Below, in pieces: positions 31,874-40,740 of a DNA stretch of 64,000 nt; within the stretch, counting starts at the first letter, position 1; each line of letters opens with the position of its first letter. The notes beneath the pieces are model-generated. The model worked only from the letters and a program-made list of their open reading frames with translations. It had not been told where the DNA came from and did no database searches. Source of the DNA: JABDJX01 sp039942715 (GTDB lineage Bacteria > Pseudomonadota > Alphaproteobacteria > Rhodobacterales > Rhodobacteraceae); assembly GCA_039942715.1 (NCBI GenBank), contig JBDVBY010000004.1, positions 1 through 64,000 of the forward strand, read 5' to 3'. The translations under genes were made by a program, and so were the position numbers.

Positions 31874-32890
31874 TCAGGGTCCTCTTCGCCCTTTCTTTTG
31901 CGCCACTGCGCCTTTGACCATTTTGCCAAAGCCTTTGTCACGTGCACGCGCCTGCGCGATTGTCTCTGTGTTGCGCTCTTCTTCCGTTACCAGTTTGCGC
32001 CAACGCTTTAGCCTGGCTTGATCAATCGAACCGTCCTGAACAGCGCTTTGAATGGCACAGCCAGGCTCGGTCTCATGGGCGCAATCGTTAAAACGGCACG
32101 TCGCGGCAAGCTCTTCAAGATCTTCAAACACTGCCGAAATCCCATCGGACGCACCTGACAACCGCAAAGCGCGCATACCCGGGGTATCGATCAACCAGCC
32201 GCCAAGCTTTGTCTGTACCATAGCGCGCGCGGTTGTCGTGTGACGCCCGCGTGCATCATCTTCGCGGATGTCTTGTGTCGCCGCACTTTGACCCGTGAGG
32301 GCATTGCGCAACGTTGTTTTGCCAACCCCAGAGGAGCCTACAAGCGCAAGTGTATCGCCGGACTTTACCCAAGGCGAAAGGCGTTCAACCTCGTCGGGGT
32401 CTTTGGCATTTATTGCAAGCGCTGTGACCAGCGGGGAAAGACGCTCCGCCTTGATTTGGTAAGCCCGCGCATCGTCGCATTGATCCGCTTTAGTCAGCAC
32501 AATCAGCGGCAAACACCCGGCCTCGGCAGCCAACACAAGGTAACGCTCCAAACGCGCCTCGTTAAAGTCAGCATTACAAGAGGTGACGATGGCTAGGGTT
32601 GTGACATTTGCAGCGATCAACTGAAGTTTGACGTCGCTGCCTGCCGTGCGCCTCTCCAACACCGATTGCCGCGTCAGCACATGATCTATCGTGTCCTCAA
32701 CAGCCGTGACCCAGTCCCCAACGGCGATGGCCCCTGTACCCATTGGGGCCGAAAAATGATGTTCGCCGGCTTCGGAAAGTACCGTGACGCTAGCGCGGTG
32801 CACTTGGCTGACACGATAAGGAATTGCGCCGTTAAGTTGGCGTGCAAAGTGGTCCGACCACCCAAGATCGGAAAGTGTAAGTGTGTTCAT
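31874..32890 (-). CDS. rsgA: Ribosome small subunit-dependent GTPase A
   Basis: A 338-residue circularly permuted GTPase in 30S maturation. An OB-fold (about 30-85) precedes the permuted motifs: LTKAD (132-136), the P-loop GSSGVGKTTL (185-194), DTPG (235-238), then a zinc-binding knuckle with C265, C270, H272 and C278. The G1-after-G4 order confirms the family. It ends in a basic Lys/Arg-rich tail. Start ATG 32890. Confidence 0.95.
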   Translation of the reverse strand: MNTLTLSDLGWSDHFARQLNGAIPYRVSQVHRASVTVLSEAGEHHFSAPMGTGAIAVGDWVTAVEDTIDHVLTRQSVLERRTAGSDVKLQLIAANVTTLAIVTSCNADFNEARLERYLVLAAEAGCLPLIVLTKADQCDDARAYQIKAERLSPLVTALAINAKDPDEVERLSPWVKSGDTLALVGSSGVGKTTLRNALTGQSAATQDIREDDARGRHTTTARAMVQTKLGGWLIDTPGMRALRLSGASDGISAVFEDLEELAATCRFNDCAHETEPGCAIQSAVQDGSIDQARLKRWRKLVTEEERNTETIAQARARDKGFGKMVKGAVAQKKGRRGP

Positions 32891-32919
32891 GGTTCAATTA
32901 GCCCTAAAAAACGCGTTTT

Positions 32920-32944
32920 GGACCGCCTTTGGCGGACCTTTTTT
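32920..32944 (+). terminator. Terminator-like hairpin with no matching gene
   Basis: GGACCGCC-TTT-GGCGGACC followed by six T is a plus-strand intrinsic terminator in form (one A-A mismatch). No plus-strand gene ends here, as rsgA is on the minus strand. On the minus strand it is followed by AAAACGCGTTTTTT and might terminate the SRP RNA read-through. Its user is unknown. Confidence 0.4.
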
Positions 32945-33027
32945 CGAACGCGGGCGGGGTGCGGGTGTTTAACCGACAATCGCCCGGAGGGGGGATGCAA
33001 TGACCATAAATCCTCCGTTTCTTTAGG

Positions 33028-33123
33028 TGAGAGGCTGGACAACGACCCAAGCGGGGCTCGTTACGGCTGCTTCCTTCCGGATCTGACCGGGTTGGCGAGG
33101 CGCTCGCCCGCGCCAACCTCTCA
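33028..33123 (-). ncRNA. ffs: Signal recognition particle RNA (4.5S)
   Basis: Read on the minus strand, the segment has the universal SRP helix 8 core with GGTCAGATCCGGAAGGAAGC (within 33066-33089) and the GGAA tetraloop. Outer ends TGAGAGG and CCTCTCA pair to close a single hairpin of about 96 bases, the size of the bacterial small SRP RNA. It binds Ffh for co-translational membrane targeting. Exact ends are estimated from the outermost pairing. Confidence 0.93.
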
Positions 33124-33233
33124 GCATTTTATGTATTTATCTCCGCGAAGAATTGCAACTGCTTGCTTTACTTACGTCTGTGGTAATCTTTCGCCGCTAT
33201 CTCTGAGCCTTGATTTAGCACTTTGGGGTATGG

Positions 33234-35636
33234 ATGAGGCTCAGGCATTTTCTGATCCTGTTGTTTGTGACGCTGGCGTTGATTCCGGTCGCGTTATTTC
33301 GTGCTTGGCCCGAGTCTGCCGTGTTTAAAAACGAACTTGAAAACGTACACGAAAAACACTTGTTGCTAGCACGCAATCTAGCGGAAGCACTTGAACGTTA
33401 TCACCGGGACGTCAGCAATACTTTCAGACTTGTTATTTCAACGCCTGACATTTGGAATGCGTCAGACCGAATTGCGGACACGCTGGCCAATCTTGGGTTC
33501 ATCCACATTTGCATTGCAGACCAGTCAAGCGGCGCTCTTTTGCATCAAATCGCCCCACCGGGAATGCCTTGCCCAGAGGTGGTTGCGCCAGATCTCCTCT
33601 CTGATCTCAACGCACAGACGCACTCAGACCTTCGGTTTACCGAAATAACACAAGCGCACGGGTTGAACATCATGCGCGTGGTGAAAACGCTGCCAAATGG
33701 CCGGATCGCCTTTGGCGATTTGCGCACCGATTACTTCATTGAACTTGGCCAGGCGATTTCCTTCGGCAAAATGGGGCACGCGGCCATTGTCGATCACGCA
33801 GGAAACGTATTGTACCACCCGCTTGCAGACTGGACCGCGATGCGGCGCAACATAGCGGCAGTCTCAGCGGTTCAGCGCATGATGAATGGAGAAACCGGGG
33901 TCGAAGTTTTCTATTCTCCCGCGCTCAAGGATGACATGATCGCTGGGTTTGCTCATGTGTCGCCTGTTGGGTGGGGCGTCATGATTCCGCAACCTCTGTC
34001 TGAGTTGCAAGAAAAAGCGGATTTTGCGCACCGGGCAGCAGTCTTTGTTTTGTTTGTAGGACTGGCTTGCGCTTTTGTGATGGCGCTGATTGCCTCTGTA
34101 ATCTCATCGCGGCCGATCGAGCAAATCAGTTCTGCTGCACGGCGTATCGCAAACGGAGAATCTTACGACCCATCAGAAATCAAAACCTCTCGCCTTTTGC
34201 CAAAAGAGCTTCGCGATCTGCACAGCAGCTTTCGCAACATGGTCAAGCAATTGCGCAAATCTATATATAAAATCAACAAGTTGGCATTCACCGACTCCCT
34301 GACGCAACTGGCAAATCGGGAGTCTTTTCGCCGCCATTTATGCGGACAGTTTGATAGCAAGAACAAACCGACCAACGGCGCATTATTATTCATCGATCTT
34401 GATGGCTTTAAATTCATCAACGACACGCAAGGACATGAAGCGGGCGATGTTGTCTTAAAAAAAGTCGCGAACCACATCAGTCAATTGCTTGGCCAGTCTT
34501 CAGATCCTGACACGTCACAACACTATAGCCTGACACCAAAATTCGACGCGCAAGCGCCAATCGCAGCGCGCTTAGGGGGTGATGAATTCGCGATTTTCCT
34601 ACCTGAAAAGACACATGACGAAGCTGCTGCATTTGGAGAGCGAATTCTAGAGGCGATTGGCGAGCCGACGGTTGTTGATCAAAAGACAGTACGAGTTGGT
34701 GCAAGTATTGGTATCGCCCGTTTTCCCGATCATGGAACCACATTTTCTGATCTGCTGAAGGCGGCAGATCTTGCGATGTACGACGCAAAGCACGCCGGAA
34801 AAAATCAGGTGCGCCACTACTCACACGACTTTGCCGATTCTCATGCGATACAGTCACGCCTTGGCCCTGAATTAGCCGAAGGATTCGCGCTCGGACAGTT
34901 CGACGTTCATTTTCAACCAGTTTACGACGCGCATTCTATGGACATCATCAGTGTCGAAGCCTTGCTGCGCTGGCAACATCCGACACATGGTTTGCTAGAA
35001 GCTGAGAGCTTTTTAGAAGCGGCCGCGCAATTTGGGTTTCAACGGCAAATTGACATGTTCGCCTTTGAGCAAAGCATGGCGGTGTTAAACGATATGGCAA
35101 TGCGCGGAGCAAAAATCCCGGCAGTGTCGCTCAATTTCTGGGTGGACAGTTTTTCAAATCTCGATTTTGTGAATCACATTATCCGCAATATCGCTCATTT
35201 TCCCTGTCCACTTTCGATAGAGTTGGTCAATCCTCACGCGCAGCCGGACTCGCGCTCGATTTGGGGACTGGACCGGTTGCGCGAGGCCGGTGTTGGCATT
35301 GATCTTGATGATTTTGGTACAGACACCGGATCTGTTGCCAGGCTTGTCGAACTGCAGCCTCAATCCATCAAAATTGGTACAAACATCACTGGGCGCGCGG
35401 CCCAAGATTTGCGCCGCGCCGCTCTGTTGGCATCCATTATCGACATGGCGCATGCCCAAGGCATTCAAGCAGGGGCAAAGGGAATAGACTCACTTGATCA
35501 GGTCGTGAAGCTGCGCGAAATGGGCTGCGACATGTTGCAAGGTCAAGCTTTGAACGCCCCCATGACGCATGATGAATTGTTCCATTGCCTGACGTATGTA
35601 GGCCCTAGAATGAGCGCCAAGTCTGCCCGGCCATAG
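33234..35636 (+). CDS. Membrane-bound GGDEF-EAL protein with degenerate EAL site
   Basis: An 800-residue protein: two membrane helices (about 5-23 and 267-290) flank a periplasmic sensor of about 240 residues, then a HAMP-like linker (about 290-345), a GGDEF domain and an EAL domain. The cyclase motif is intact (RLGGDEF, 446-452) but no RxxD inhibitory site is placed before it, and about 22 residues are inserted just ahead. In the EAL domain EAL (575-577) and DDFG are present, but the second Glu of ELTE is lost, KID reads KIG (713-715) and AEGVET reads AKGIDS. It is likely mainly a diguanylate cyclase; residual phosphodiesterase activity is doubtful. Confidence 0.9.
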   Translation: MRLRHFLILLFVTLALIPVALFRAWPESAVFKNELENVHEKHLLLARNLAEALERYHRDVSNTFRLVISTPDIWNASDRIADTLANLGFIHICIADQSSGALLHQIAPPGMPCPEVVAPDLLSDLNAQTHSDLRFTEITQAHGLNIMRVVKTLPNGRIAFGDLRTDYFIELGQAISFGKMGHAAIVDHAGNVLYHPLADWTAMRRNIAAVSAVQRMMNGETGVEVFYSPALKDDMIAGFAHVSPVGWGVMIPQPLSELQEKADFAHRAAVFVLFVGLACAFVMALIASVISSRPIEQISSAARRIANGESYDPSEIKTSRLLPKELRDLHSSFRNMVKQLRKSIYKINKLAFTDSLTQLANRESFRRHLCGQFDSKNKPTNGALLFIDLDGFKFINDTQGHEAGDVVLKKVANHISQLLGQSSDPDTSQHYSLTPKFDAQAPIAARLGGDEFAIFLPEKTHDEAAAFGERILEAIGEPTVVDQKTVRVGASIGIARFPDHGTTFSDLLKAADLAMYDAKHAGKNQVRHYSHDFADSHAIQSRLGPELAEGFALGQFDVHFQPVYDAHSMDIISVEALLRWQHPTHGLLEAESFLEAAAQFGFQRQIDMFAFEQSMAVLNDMAMRGAKIPAVSLNFWVDSFSNLDFVNHIIRNIAHFPCPLSIELVNPHAQPDSRSIWGLDRLREAGVGIDLDDFGTDTGSVARLVELQPQSIKIGTNITGRAAQDLRRAALLASIIDMAHAQGIQAGAKGIDSLDQVVKLREMGCDMLQGQALNAPMTHDELFHCLTYVGPRMSAKSARP

Positions 35637-35718
35637 CGCTCTTGCGAGCCTTTAGGCGAGCGACCGATTGCCATTCACGGTAGTGCATGGCACATGGGCG
35701 CAAAGGACGTGCATCTAA

Positions 35719-36675
35719 ATGAAAAATGCAGAAAAAGTGACTTTTGGAGGCTCGGGATTGGATCGCGCAGCGCATCTTCGCGCAGATCCAAACAAGATCG
35801 CCGAACTCGCCACTCAGGGCGGAGTCTTACCCATTTGGCGCGGCAAACCTCTCTTGGATGCACAGTCTCGCCAACCCGTTTTTCTGCCTGCCGATCACAT
35901 CATTTTCGATGACGCTGTAGAAGACGCGATTTTTGTTGGCATCGACGACGACACTCCGATTTTCGCCCGTGGCATTTCAAAATGGCAGCCTGCCGAGGAT
36001 ATCGATCAGGTAGGCGCTTTTTCCGACCCAAGCGAGCAACTTCACCCGGCTCTACCGGATACACAGGTTTTCGCAGAACTGCGCGCCAATATGATCGCGC
36101 TTACGCCGCGGTCTGCTGAAGTTTTGGCCACGGCGCGTGCCATCATTGAATGGCATCGCAGCCATCGCTTTTGCGCTAAATGCGGCGCGGCCAGCAAAAT
36201 TGACCAGGCCGGGTGGCGCCGTGTCTGCCCAAGTTGTGGAACCCATCATTTCCCGCGCACCGATCCAGTCGTCATCATGTTGATTACAAGAGGCAATTCA
36301 GTCTTGATGGGCCGCTCTCCGCACTGGCCCGAGGGGATGTATTCGCTGCTTGCCGGTTTTGTTGAACCGGGCGAAACCATTGAAGCCGCTGTACGGCGGG
36401 AAACCTTTGAAGAGTCAGGCATCCGCGTTGGCGACGTTGAATATCTTTCATCGCAACCCTGGCCTTTCCCTGCGTCGTTGATGTTCGGCTGCCATGGTCA
36501 AGCGATCAGCGATGACATCACCATTGATCCGCTAGAGATTGAAGACGCACTTTGGGTCACACGAGAAACCATGCTGGATGCCGTTTCAGGCAATCATCCA
36601 ACGATGAAACCCGCACGCCAAGGATCGATTGCACGATTCCTGATCGAAAACTGGCTTGCCGATACGCTTGACTGA
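35719..36675 (+). CDS. nudC: NADH pyrophosphatase NudC (Nudix hydrolase)
   Basis: A 318-residue enzyme with the NudC arrangement: an N-terminal domain, a zinc ribbon (FCAKCGA and RVCPSCGTHHFPR) and a Nudix domain with the box GFVEPGETIEAAVRRETFEESGI. The downstream SQPWPFPASLM (SQPWPFPxS) array is the NADH-specific signature. It hydrolyses NAD(H) and removes NAD caps from RNA. No strong ribosome site is visible before ATG 35719. The next gene starts 15 bases after its stop. Confidence 0.95.
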   Translation: MKNAEKVTFGGSGLDRAAHLRADPNKIAELATQGGVLPIWRGKPLLDAQSRQPVFLPADHIIFDDAVEDAIFVGIDDDTPIFARGISKWQPAEDIDQVGAFSDPSEQLHPALPDTQVFAELRANMIALTPRSAEVLATARAIIEWHRSHRFCAKCGAASKIDQAGWRRVCPSCGTHHFPRTDPVVIMLITRGNSVLMGRSPHWPEGMYSLLAGFVEPGETIEAAVRRETFEESGIRVGDVEYLSSQPWPFPASLMFGCHGQAISDDITIDPLEIEDALWVTRETMLDAVSGNHPTMKPARQGSIARFLIENWLADTLD

Positions 36676-36690
36676 CGTCACTTTCAGCAT

Positions 36691-37140
36691 ATGAAATTTT
36701 CAAGCCGCGAAGATATCGAAGCACCCATCGGCGCGGTCTATGATACCGTGACAGATTTTGACCGTTTCGAGCGGCAGCTTTTGCGGCGCGGTGTCGAAAT
36801 AGCGCGAGACGAAAGCTGTGCACCGACCGAAGTTGGTGCACGATGGCAGGCCAAGTTTGCCTGGCGCGGGCGTTCACACCTCGTCGATGCAGAAATGATC
36901 GCGATCGACCCGGACACTGGATTTTCGATTGAGAGCAAATCTGGCGGCGTGATTTGTATGGGGGTTGTTGACCTAGTGCCTCTTTCGACCAAGCGTACCC
37001 GGCTTTTCGCCTCGCTCGACCTGAGGCCAACCACCTTATCATCGCGTCTTTTTATTCAGTCGATGAAACTTGCAAAAGGCACACTAAACAGAAAATTCAA
37101 AACGCGCGTAGCAGAGTTTGCATCACGCATCGAAGGTTAA
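36691..37140 (+). CDS. SRPBCC-fold protein
   Basis: A 149-residue START/Bet v1-like protein. EDIEAPIGAVYDTVTDFDRFERQLLRRG is the usual first strand-helix unit of the polyketide cyclase/dehydrase family, and the C-terminal helix closes the hydrophobic pocket. Such proteins bind lipids or small hydrophobic ligands. It probably shares the nudC transcript. No catalytic residue is evident. Confidence 0.75.
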   Translation: MKFSSREDIEAPIGAVYDTVTDFDRFERQLLRRGVEIARDESCAPTEVGARWQAKFAWRGRSHLVDAEMIAIDPDTGFSIESKSGGVICMGVVDLVPLSTKRTRLFASLDLRPTTLSSRLFIQSMKLAKGTLNRKFKTRVAEFASRIEG

Positions 37141-37197
37141 TGCCCAAATCCGTGCGCCCCGCTCAAGGCACGACCTCAGTTCTTTCGTGTAAATTGC

Positions 37198-37228
37198 AAA
37201 GCGGCGAACCCTTTGGCCCGCCGCTTTT
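37198..37228. terminator. Bidirectional terminator
   Basis: AAAGCGGCG (37198-37206) pairs with CGCCGCTTT (37219-37227) around a 12-base loop, with T tracts on both strands. It separates the convergent SRPBCC and OmpA-like genes. Confidence 0.8.
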
Positions 37229-37244
37229 AAAAGGTCAGCTCGAC

Positions 37245-37928
37245 TTAATTCGTCGGTGTGATCGTAATATCCACGCGACGGTTTTGCGCGCGCCCACCAG
37301 CTGTCTGGTTTGAGGCGATAGGCTGGCTTTCACCGGCGCCCACAACCCGCATGCGGTTAAACGCAACCCCACCTGTGCTAAGCACCGAAGCAACCGATTG
37401 CGCACGTCGCTGCGAAAGGTCTTGGTTATAGCTCGCAGCCCCCGTGTTGTCGGTGTGGCCGGTTACTGTCACGATCGAGTTCGGATATTTGTTCAGGCTT
37501 TCGGCCAGCACAAACAGATCAGACCGCAGGTTTGTGTTTAAAGCCGCGCTGTCGGTTGCAAACAAAATACCTTCCGGCATCCGCACGATCAGCTCAGAGC
37601 CGGTGTTAATCACATCGATCTGGCCGTTGTTGAAATCATTGTTCAACTCAGCGGCTTGCTGATCAAGATTGTAGCCGATCGCGCCACCGATCGCGCCACC
37701 GATCGCAGCCCCAATAGCGGCGTTTTTCACGCGATCATTGCCGCTCTCGCGGGTTGCACCAAGTAAACCACCAATGGCAGCGCCTACGGCGGCGCCTTGG
37801 CCTGTGCGTTGGCGATCACCACCGGTTTGATACCGAGGATCGGTACAGGCGGTTAGGACCAATAAACTTGCTGCCCCCAGCAGTGCGGTTTTGTTTATGC
37901 TAAGCATTTGAGTGCCTCTTTTCGTCAT
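37245..37928 (-). CDS. OmpA-family lipoprotein
   Basis: A 227-residue outer-membrane lipoprotein. The signal has a lipobox LTAC; a Gly-rich YMGG/glycine-zipper segment (GAAIGGAIGGAIGYNLDQQ) follows, and the C-terminal OmpA domain contains VTVTGHTDNTGAASYNQDLSQRRAQSV, which binds peptidoglycan. I favour ATG 37928, which has AAGGAG eight bases upstream; ATG 37907 also has a fair site and would remove seven residues. It is related to Pal/YiaD-type proteins that tie the outer membrane to the wall. Confidence 0.9.
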   Translation of the reverse strand: MTKRGTQMLSINKTALLGAASLLVLTACTDPRYQTGGDRQRTGQGAAVGAAIGGLLGATRESGNDRVKNAAIGAAIGGAIGGAIGYNLDQQAAELNNDFNNGQIDVINTGSELIVRMPEGILFATDSAALNTNLRSDLFVLAESLNKYPNSIVTVTGHTDNTGAASYNQDLSQRRAQSVASVLSTGGVAFNRMRVVGAGESQPIASNQTAGGRAQNRRVDITITPTN

Positions 37929-38105
37929 TTCACATCTCCTTTGCCGCGATACTTGACCGTGATTCAAGCGAAAGCGGCGATGAGACAGAAATGAGCCGAA
38001 CCCCGCCTGTTAAGCAACGTCCAAAGCATGATATCCGATATCAATCAGCTAAAATCCACTCCACTTACTCGCAACAATTTGATTTAGTTTATCTTTCTTC
38101 TTGGC

Positions 38106-38152
38106 AAAAATATCTCGGGGGAATTGGCCAAAGGCCAAGGGGGCAGAGCCCC
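38106..38152 (-). repeat. Hairpin repeat family, copy D
   Basis: Read on the minus strand: GGGGC-TCT-GCCCC (38140-38152), a second hairpin TTGGCC-TTT-GGCCAA (38124-38138), then CCCCCGAGATATTTTT. It lies at the 3' end of the Ada-like gene and is oriented as its terminator. The tail matches copies A-C. Confidence 0.7.
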
Positions 38153-38153
38153 A

Positions 38154-38993
38154 TCACGCGGTTTCGGCCGCTTCCCACGCCAACATTGTACGTTTCACCG
38201 GCAATCCCCAATGATAGCCGCCCAAACCACCACTTTTGCGCAAAGCGCGGTGGCATGGGATCAGCCAAGAGATCGGATTTCGCCCGACAGCCGTGCCGAC
38301 GGCGCGCACCGCTTTTGGATGCCCAATAGCGCGCGCAATGTCCGAGTATGTGGTGACTTGCCCTGTCGGAATACTCAAAAGCGCTTCCCAAACTTTGATC
38401 TGGAAAGGCGCGCCGATCAAAAACAGTTTTGCACTCTGATCTGCGTACCCCTTGGGAAATGCTTGTTCTGCCAATTGGCGCAAAGCGGTTGGGTCTTCGG
38501 TAAATGTGGCCTTTGGCCACCGGCCCAACATGTCTTCCATTGTGGCTTCAGCCCCGGTTTCCGCCGCAAAACCAATGCCACAGATCCCACGCGTCGTACC
38601 CATGATCAATGCCGGCCCAAAGGGACTTTCGAACCAACCCCACAAAATCTCAAGACCAGCACCGCCTTTAGCGTAATCGCCCGGGCTCATCGCCTCCCAG
38701 CGCACGAAGAGATCATGCAAGCGGCCTGAGCCAGAAAGCCCGACGGCATCGGCGGTTTCCAAAGTTGTGTGCCGCTCAGCCAACAAAGCTTTGGCGTGAT
38801 CCAGCGTCAACCATTGCTGATATCGCTTTGGAGAAACGCCAGCCCATCGCGAAAAGATGCGCTGAAAATGCGCCGGGCTCATCTGCATTTCGCCCGCGAT
38901 CGCCTCAAGCGTCAAAGGCTGTTCCTTCGCATCGATCAGATCAATCGCACGCCGCATAAGCTGGTAATGGTATCCGCTTTCAAAATCACTCAT
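38154..38993 (-). CDS. AraC-type helix-turn-helix / methylated-DNA-protein-cysteine methyltransferase
   Basis: A 279-residue Ada-like protein without the N-terminal zinc methyl-phosphotriester domain of E. coli Ada. An AraC-type HTH (MQMSPAHFQRIFSRWAGVSPKRYQQW) occupies the first 100 residues, and the C-terminal transferase contains the acceptor cysteine in LIPCHRALRKSGGLGGYHWG. It repairs O6-alkylguanine by direct transfer and may regulate its own gene. It is divergent from nth, so two DNA repair genes share a control region. Confidence 0.92.
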   Translation of the reverse strand: MSDFESGYHYQLMRRAIDLIDAKEQPLTLEAIAGEMQMSPAHFQRIFSRWAGVSPKRYQQWLTLDHAKALLAERHTTLETADAVGLSGSGRLHDLFVRWEAMSPGDYAKGGAGLEILWGWFESPFGPALIMGTTRGICGIGFAAETGAEATMEDMLGRWPKATFTEDPTALRQLAEQAFPKGYADQSAKLFLIGAPFQIKVWEALLSIPTGQVTTYSDIARAIGHPKAVRAVGTAVGRNPISWLIPCHRALRKSGGLGGYHWGLPVKRTMLAWEAAETA

Positions 38994-39103
38994 GAGTCCA
39001 ATCCTTCGTTACCCTTAGAATTAAGCGAGTGTTTGCGCGCTTGCGACCCGAATCCTGCGGCTTCGGCTTGCTCTCCAAGATTTGTTCAGCGAAAACCAGC
39101 GCC

Positions 39104-39754
39104 ATGGCAAAAACAAAACAACTTCCCTTCGGTGACGTTTATGAAGCGTTCAGGCGGTTTCAGGCGGCCGAAGCAGAACCTAAGGGTGAACTGGAACACA
39201 CGAATGCCTACACGCTCGTGGTCGCAGTCGCGCTTTCTGCCCAGGCAACCGATGCAGGCGTGAACAAAGCCACCAAAGAACTGTTCAAGATCGCGGACAC
39301 CCCAGAAAAGATGCTGGCTTTGGGCGAAGAAGGTGTGATCGAGCACATCAAAACAATTGGCCTTTTCCGCAACAAGGCCAAGAATGTCATCAAACTGAGC
39401 CAGCGGTTGGTCGACGAATTCAACAGCACCGTGCCGTCGTCGCGCGCGGCCTTGCAATCGCTTCCCGGCGTCGGGCGCAAGACGGCCAATGTGGTCCTGA
39501 ACATGTGGTTCAACTTCCCGGCACAAGCCGTCGATACGCATATTTTCCGTGTTGGAAATCGCACAGGTCTTGCACCCGGTAAGGACGTTGATGCAGTCGA
39601 GCGCGCGATTGAAGACAACGTTCCAGCCGAGTTTCAACACCACGCGCATCATTGGCTGATCTTGCACGGGCGCTATTTATGCGTTGCCCGCAAACCGAAA
39701 TGTAAGGCTTGCCCGATAAACGATCTGTGCCAGTTTGAGGAAAAAACAGAATGA
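39104..39754 (+). CDS. nth: Endonuclease III
   Basis: A 216-residue base-excision DNA glycosylase/AP lyase. It shows the HhH motif LPGVGRKTANVVL with catalytic Lys, the catalytic Asp in AVDTHIFRV and the iron-sulfur loop CVARKPKCKACPINDLC (C-x6-C-x2-C-x5-C). ATG 39104 is preferred over an upstream ATG at 39029, which adds unrelated residues. Its stop overlaps the kinase ATG by four bases. Confidence 0.95.
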   Translation: MAKTKQLPFGDVYEAFRRFQAAEAEPKGELEHTNAYTLVVAVALSAQATDAGVNKATKELFKIADTPEKMLALGEEGVIEHIKTIGLFRNKAKNVIKLSQRLVDEFNSTVPSSRAALQSLPGVGRKTANVVLNMWFNFPAQAVDTHIFRVGNRTGLAPGKDVDAVERAIEDNVPAEFQHHAHHWLILHGRYLCVARKPKCKACPINDLCQFEEKTE

Positions 39755-40734
39755 CAAAATACGACGTTGTCGGCATCGGTAACGCAGTGGTCGATGTAAT
39801 TTCGACCGCAGATGACAATTTTCTTGAGATGATGGGCGTTGAAAAAGGTATTATGCAACTGGTCGAACGCGACCGGGGCGAGGTGCTTTATGCAGCGATG
39901 AAAGAACGTGTTCAAGCGCCCGGTGGTTCTGTCGCCAACACATTGGCAGGATTGGGAAATCTGGGACTAAAAACAGGTTTTATCGGGCGCGTGCACGATG
40001 ATGCTTTAGGGCGTTTTTATGCGTCGTCCATGGACAAGGGCGGCACTGTTTTTGTGAATGAGCCTGTATCCGGCGGAGAGCTTCCGACGTCGCGCTCGAT
40101 GATTTTTGTCTCGCCCGATGGCGAGCGTTCGATGAACACCTATCTAGGTATTTCGTCCGAGTTGGGTCCGGATGACGTGCCTGATGCGGTCGCAAGTGAA
40201 GCGCAAATTCTATTTCTGGAGGGGTACTTGTATGACAAGCCCAAAGGAAAAGAAGCGTTTGAGCGCACCGCACGACTTTGTCGCGACAACGGAGGGCGCG
40301 CCGGGATTGCATTGTCAGACCCCTTTTGCGTGGATCGCCATCGCGAAAGCTTCCGGCATCTGGTGCGCGAATTGGACTATGTCATCGGCAACGAGCATGA
40401 GTGGAAATCGCTATATCAAACCGAATTGGATGACGCCTTGGCACAGGCAACGCGTGATGCAGGCCTAGTTGTGTGCACGCGTTCAGGTGACGAGGTATTG
40501 GTCATTCAAGGCGATGAACATGCCACGGTTCCGGTGAAAACGATCGTGCCTGTGGATGCAACCGGCGCTGGGGATCAGTTCGCGGCAGGCTTCCTTTATG
40601 GCTACGCGACCGGTCAATCCTTGGAGGTTTCTGGTCGTATGGGCTGCGTTGCTGCGGCAGAGGTTATCAGCCACTATGGAGCGCGCCCCGAAGTTGGCCT
40701 TAAAGAGCTATTTCGCAGTAACGGATTGATTTAA
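39751..40734 (+). CDS. PfkB-family kinase, probable adenosine kinase
   Basis: A 327-residue carbohydrate/nucleoside kinase. The N-terminal YDVVGIGNAVVDVISTADD and the C-terminal VDATGAGDQFAAGFLYGYATG (catalytic Asp and anion hole) are PfkB signatures; the overall sequence, with GGSVANTLAGLGNLG, fits the adenosine kinase-like branch common in alphaproteobacteria. It would phosphorylate adenosine or a related nucleoside. The ATG overlaps the nth stop (ATGA). The 3' end faces murC with only six bases between. Confidence 0.88.
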   Translation: MTKYDVVGIGNAVVDVISTADDNFLEMMGVEKGIMQLVERDRGEVLYAAMKERVQAPGGSVANTLAGLGNLGLKTGFIGRVHDDALGRFYASSMDKGGTVFVNEPVSGGELPTSRSMIFVSPDGERSMNTYLGISSELGPDDVPDAVASEAQILFLEGYLYDKPKGKEAFERTARLCRDNGGRAGIALSDPFCVDRHRESFRHLVRELDYVIGNEHEWKSLYQTELDDALAQATRDAGLVVCTRSGDEVLVIQGDEHATVPVKTIVPVDATGAGDQFAAGFLYGYATGQSLEVSGRMGCVAAAEVISHYGARPEVGLKELFRSNGLI

Positions 40735-40740
40735 AACGGC

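Noticed and set aside
32666..33328. Plus-strand frame spanning the rsgA start, SRP RNA and GGDEF-EAL start
   Set aside because: It would run through the SRP RNA gene and overlap two well-supported genes; no ribosome site or domain.
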